Of a stretch of 13,755 nt of DNA, positions 13,455 to 13,755 are shown in pieces (the first letter of the stretch is position 1; each line of letters begins with the position of its first letter). The DNA is from JBFLVQ01 sp040758525 (lineage in GTDB: Bacteria > Acidobacteriota > Blastocatellia > Chloracidobacteriales > JADJPF01): positions 1-13,755 of the forward strand of contig JBFLVQ010000196.1 in assembly GCA_040758525.1 (NCBI GenBank), written 5' to 3'. The notes under the pieces were generated by a model, which had not been told where the DNA came from, searched no databases, and saw only the letters and a program-made list of their open reading frames with translations. Both the position numbers and the translations under genes were made by a program.

Positions 13455-13755
13455 TGAGAGGGCAAGCCAATAATCTGCGGTGTATCCTCACACCATATCT
13501 TTATCATCTCAAGGTTGCTGAATACACCAAGCTTTTGAAGATATAGTTACATCCTTAACAGGTGTCCTCCCGTACCAGTCAGACCCAAAAGCTATTTTAA
13601 CGCCAGTTCGAGATAAGAATTAAAAGCCCGCAGGGCGAAAGATCTTTAGCTTGGCAAGTAATTGCCAAGAATGGAATGAGATAACAAGCAGAGTCGTGAA
13701 ACGACGACATAGTAAATTATTAAGTATGAAAGATAAATCATGATGATTTCTCTTA
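13455..13755. other. 3' intergenic region, no complete gene
   Basis: 301 bases after the cytochrome stop. GGTGT at 13479-13483 pairs with ACACC at 13490-13494, and an alternative pairing joins GGTGTAT (13479-13485) to ATACACC (13522-13528); neither has a strong T-run. From about 13620 the sequence contains the hairpin set described separately. ATG codons at 13740 and 13743 could start a gene running off the end, but the ribosome binding site is weak. Confidence 0.5.
13626..13705 (+). ncRNA. Candidate structured RNA or leader of a gene beyond the window
   Basis: Three hairpins occur in 80 bases. GCCC/GGGC (13626-13629 with 13633-13636) closes a triloop. CTTGGCAA/TTGCCAAG (13650-13657 with 13662-13669) is a perfect 8-bp stem with a GUAA GNRA loop. 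GTCGT/ACGAC (13693-13697 with 13701-13705) closes a GAA triloop. GCTTG at 13649-13653 can alternatively pair with CAAGC at 13685-13689, which would break the second hairpin, so a switch is conceivable. I could not match it to a known class. The minus-strand reading of the first hairpin is followed by TTTTAATT, so it might instead be a weak terminator for a minus-strand gene outside the window. Confidence 0.35.

Noticed and set aside
13688..13712. Resemblance to part of a hammerhead ribozyme (stem closed by GUGAAA-like loop followed by GAC)
   Set aside because: The invariant CUGAUGA and GAAA core boxes are missing, so self-cleavage is not supported.

Overview
The window is AT-leaning bacterial DNA (about 42% G+C by eye) with eleven well-supported protein genes and one low-confidence small open reading frame. 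Several features are familiar from Acidobacteriota, especially the Blastocatellia side: a carboxypeptidase Q-like M28 peptidase, sigma-region-2-only proteins, a zinc-finger anti-sigma/TPR membrane protein, a DinB-family protein, and a five-heme cytochrome fused to TPRs. The phylum is an inference from gene content, because there is no rRNA or other phylogenetic marker here. I see no transposase, phage gene, CRISPR array, tRNA or rRNA.

Layout. Positions 1-183 hold a compact GC-richer stretch that folds into three consecutive hairpins, each closed by a GNRA tetraloop. It ends just before the ribosome binding site of an exported M28 metallopeptidase (184-1656). Next is a divergent pair of paralogous short sigma-factor-like genes (1684-2067 minus, 2414-2821 plus). 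The plus copy runs into a 704-residue zinc-finger/transmembrane/TPR protein (2845-4959), which looks like a membrane anti-sigma or signalling partner. A convergent, exported protein of unknown function (4956-5801 minus) shares four bases with it. Its upstream region (5802-6144) contains a foldable GC-rich patch, a perfect 26-bp palindrome and a possible 32-residue membrane peptide. A HAD phosphatase (6145-6804 minus, probably TTG start) and a DinB-family protein (7119-7643 plus) are divergent. A single-TM unknown protein follows (7749-8192), then a terminator-like hairpin.

The last third looks like one transcription unit. Three tandem paralogues of an unrecognised protein family, each with a twin-arginine export signal (8801-9547, 9624-10349, 10392-11123), are followed by a five-CXXCH cytochrome with a C-terminal TPR domain (11190-13454). 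All four products should act outside the cytoplasmic membrane, which suggests a periplasmic electron-transfer or envelope module. The tandem Tat family has no recognisable cofactor motif and is the best candidate for undescribed biology. The first intergenic gap in this cluster is a long bulged hairpin. The final 300 bases carry no complete gene but contain hairpins, one with a GUAA tetraloop, that may form the leader of a gene beyond the window.

Start codons were chosen by Shine-Dalgarno placement, export signals and paralogue comparison. In five genes this gives a start internal to the longest open frame.
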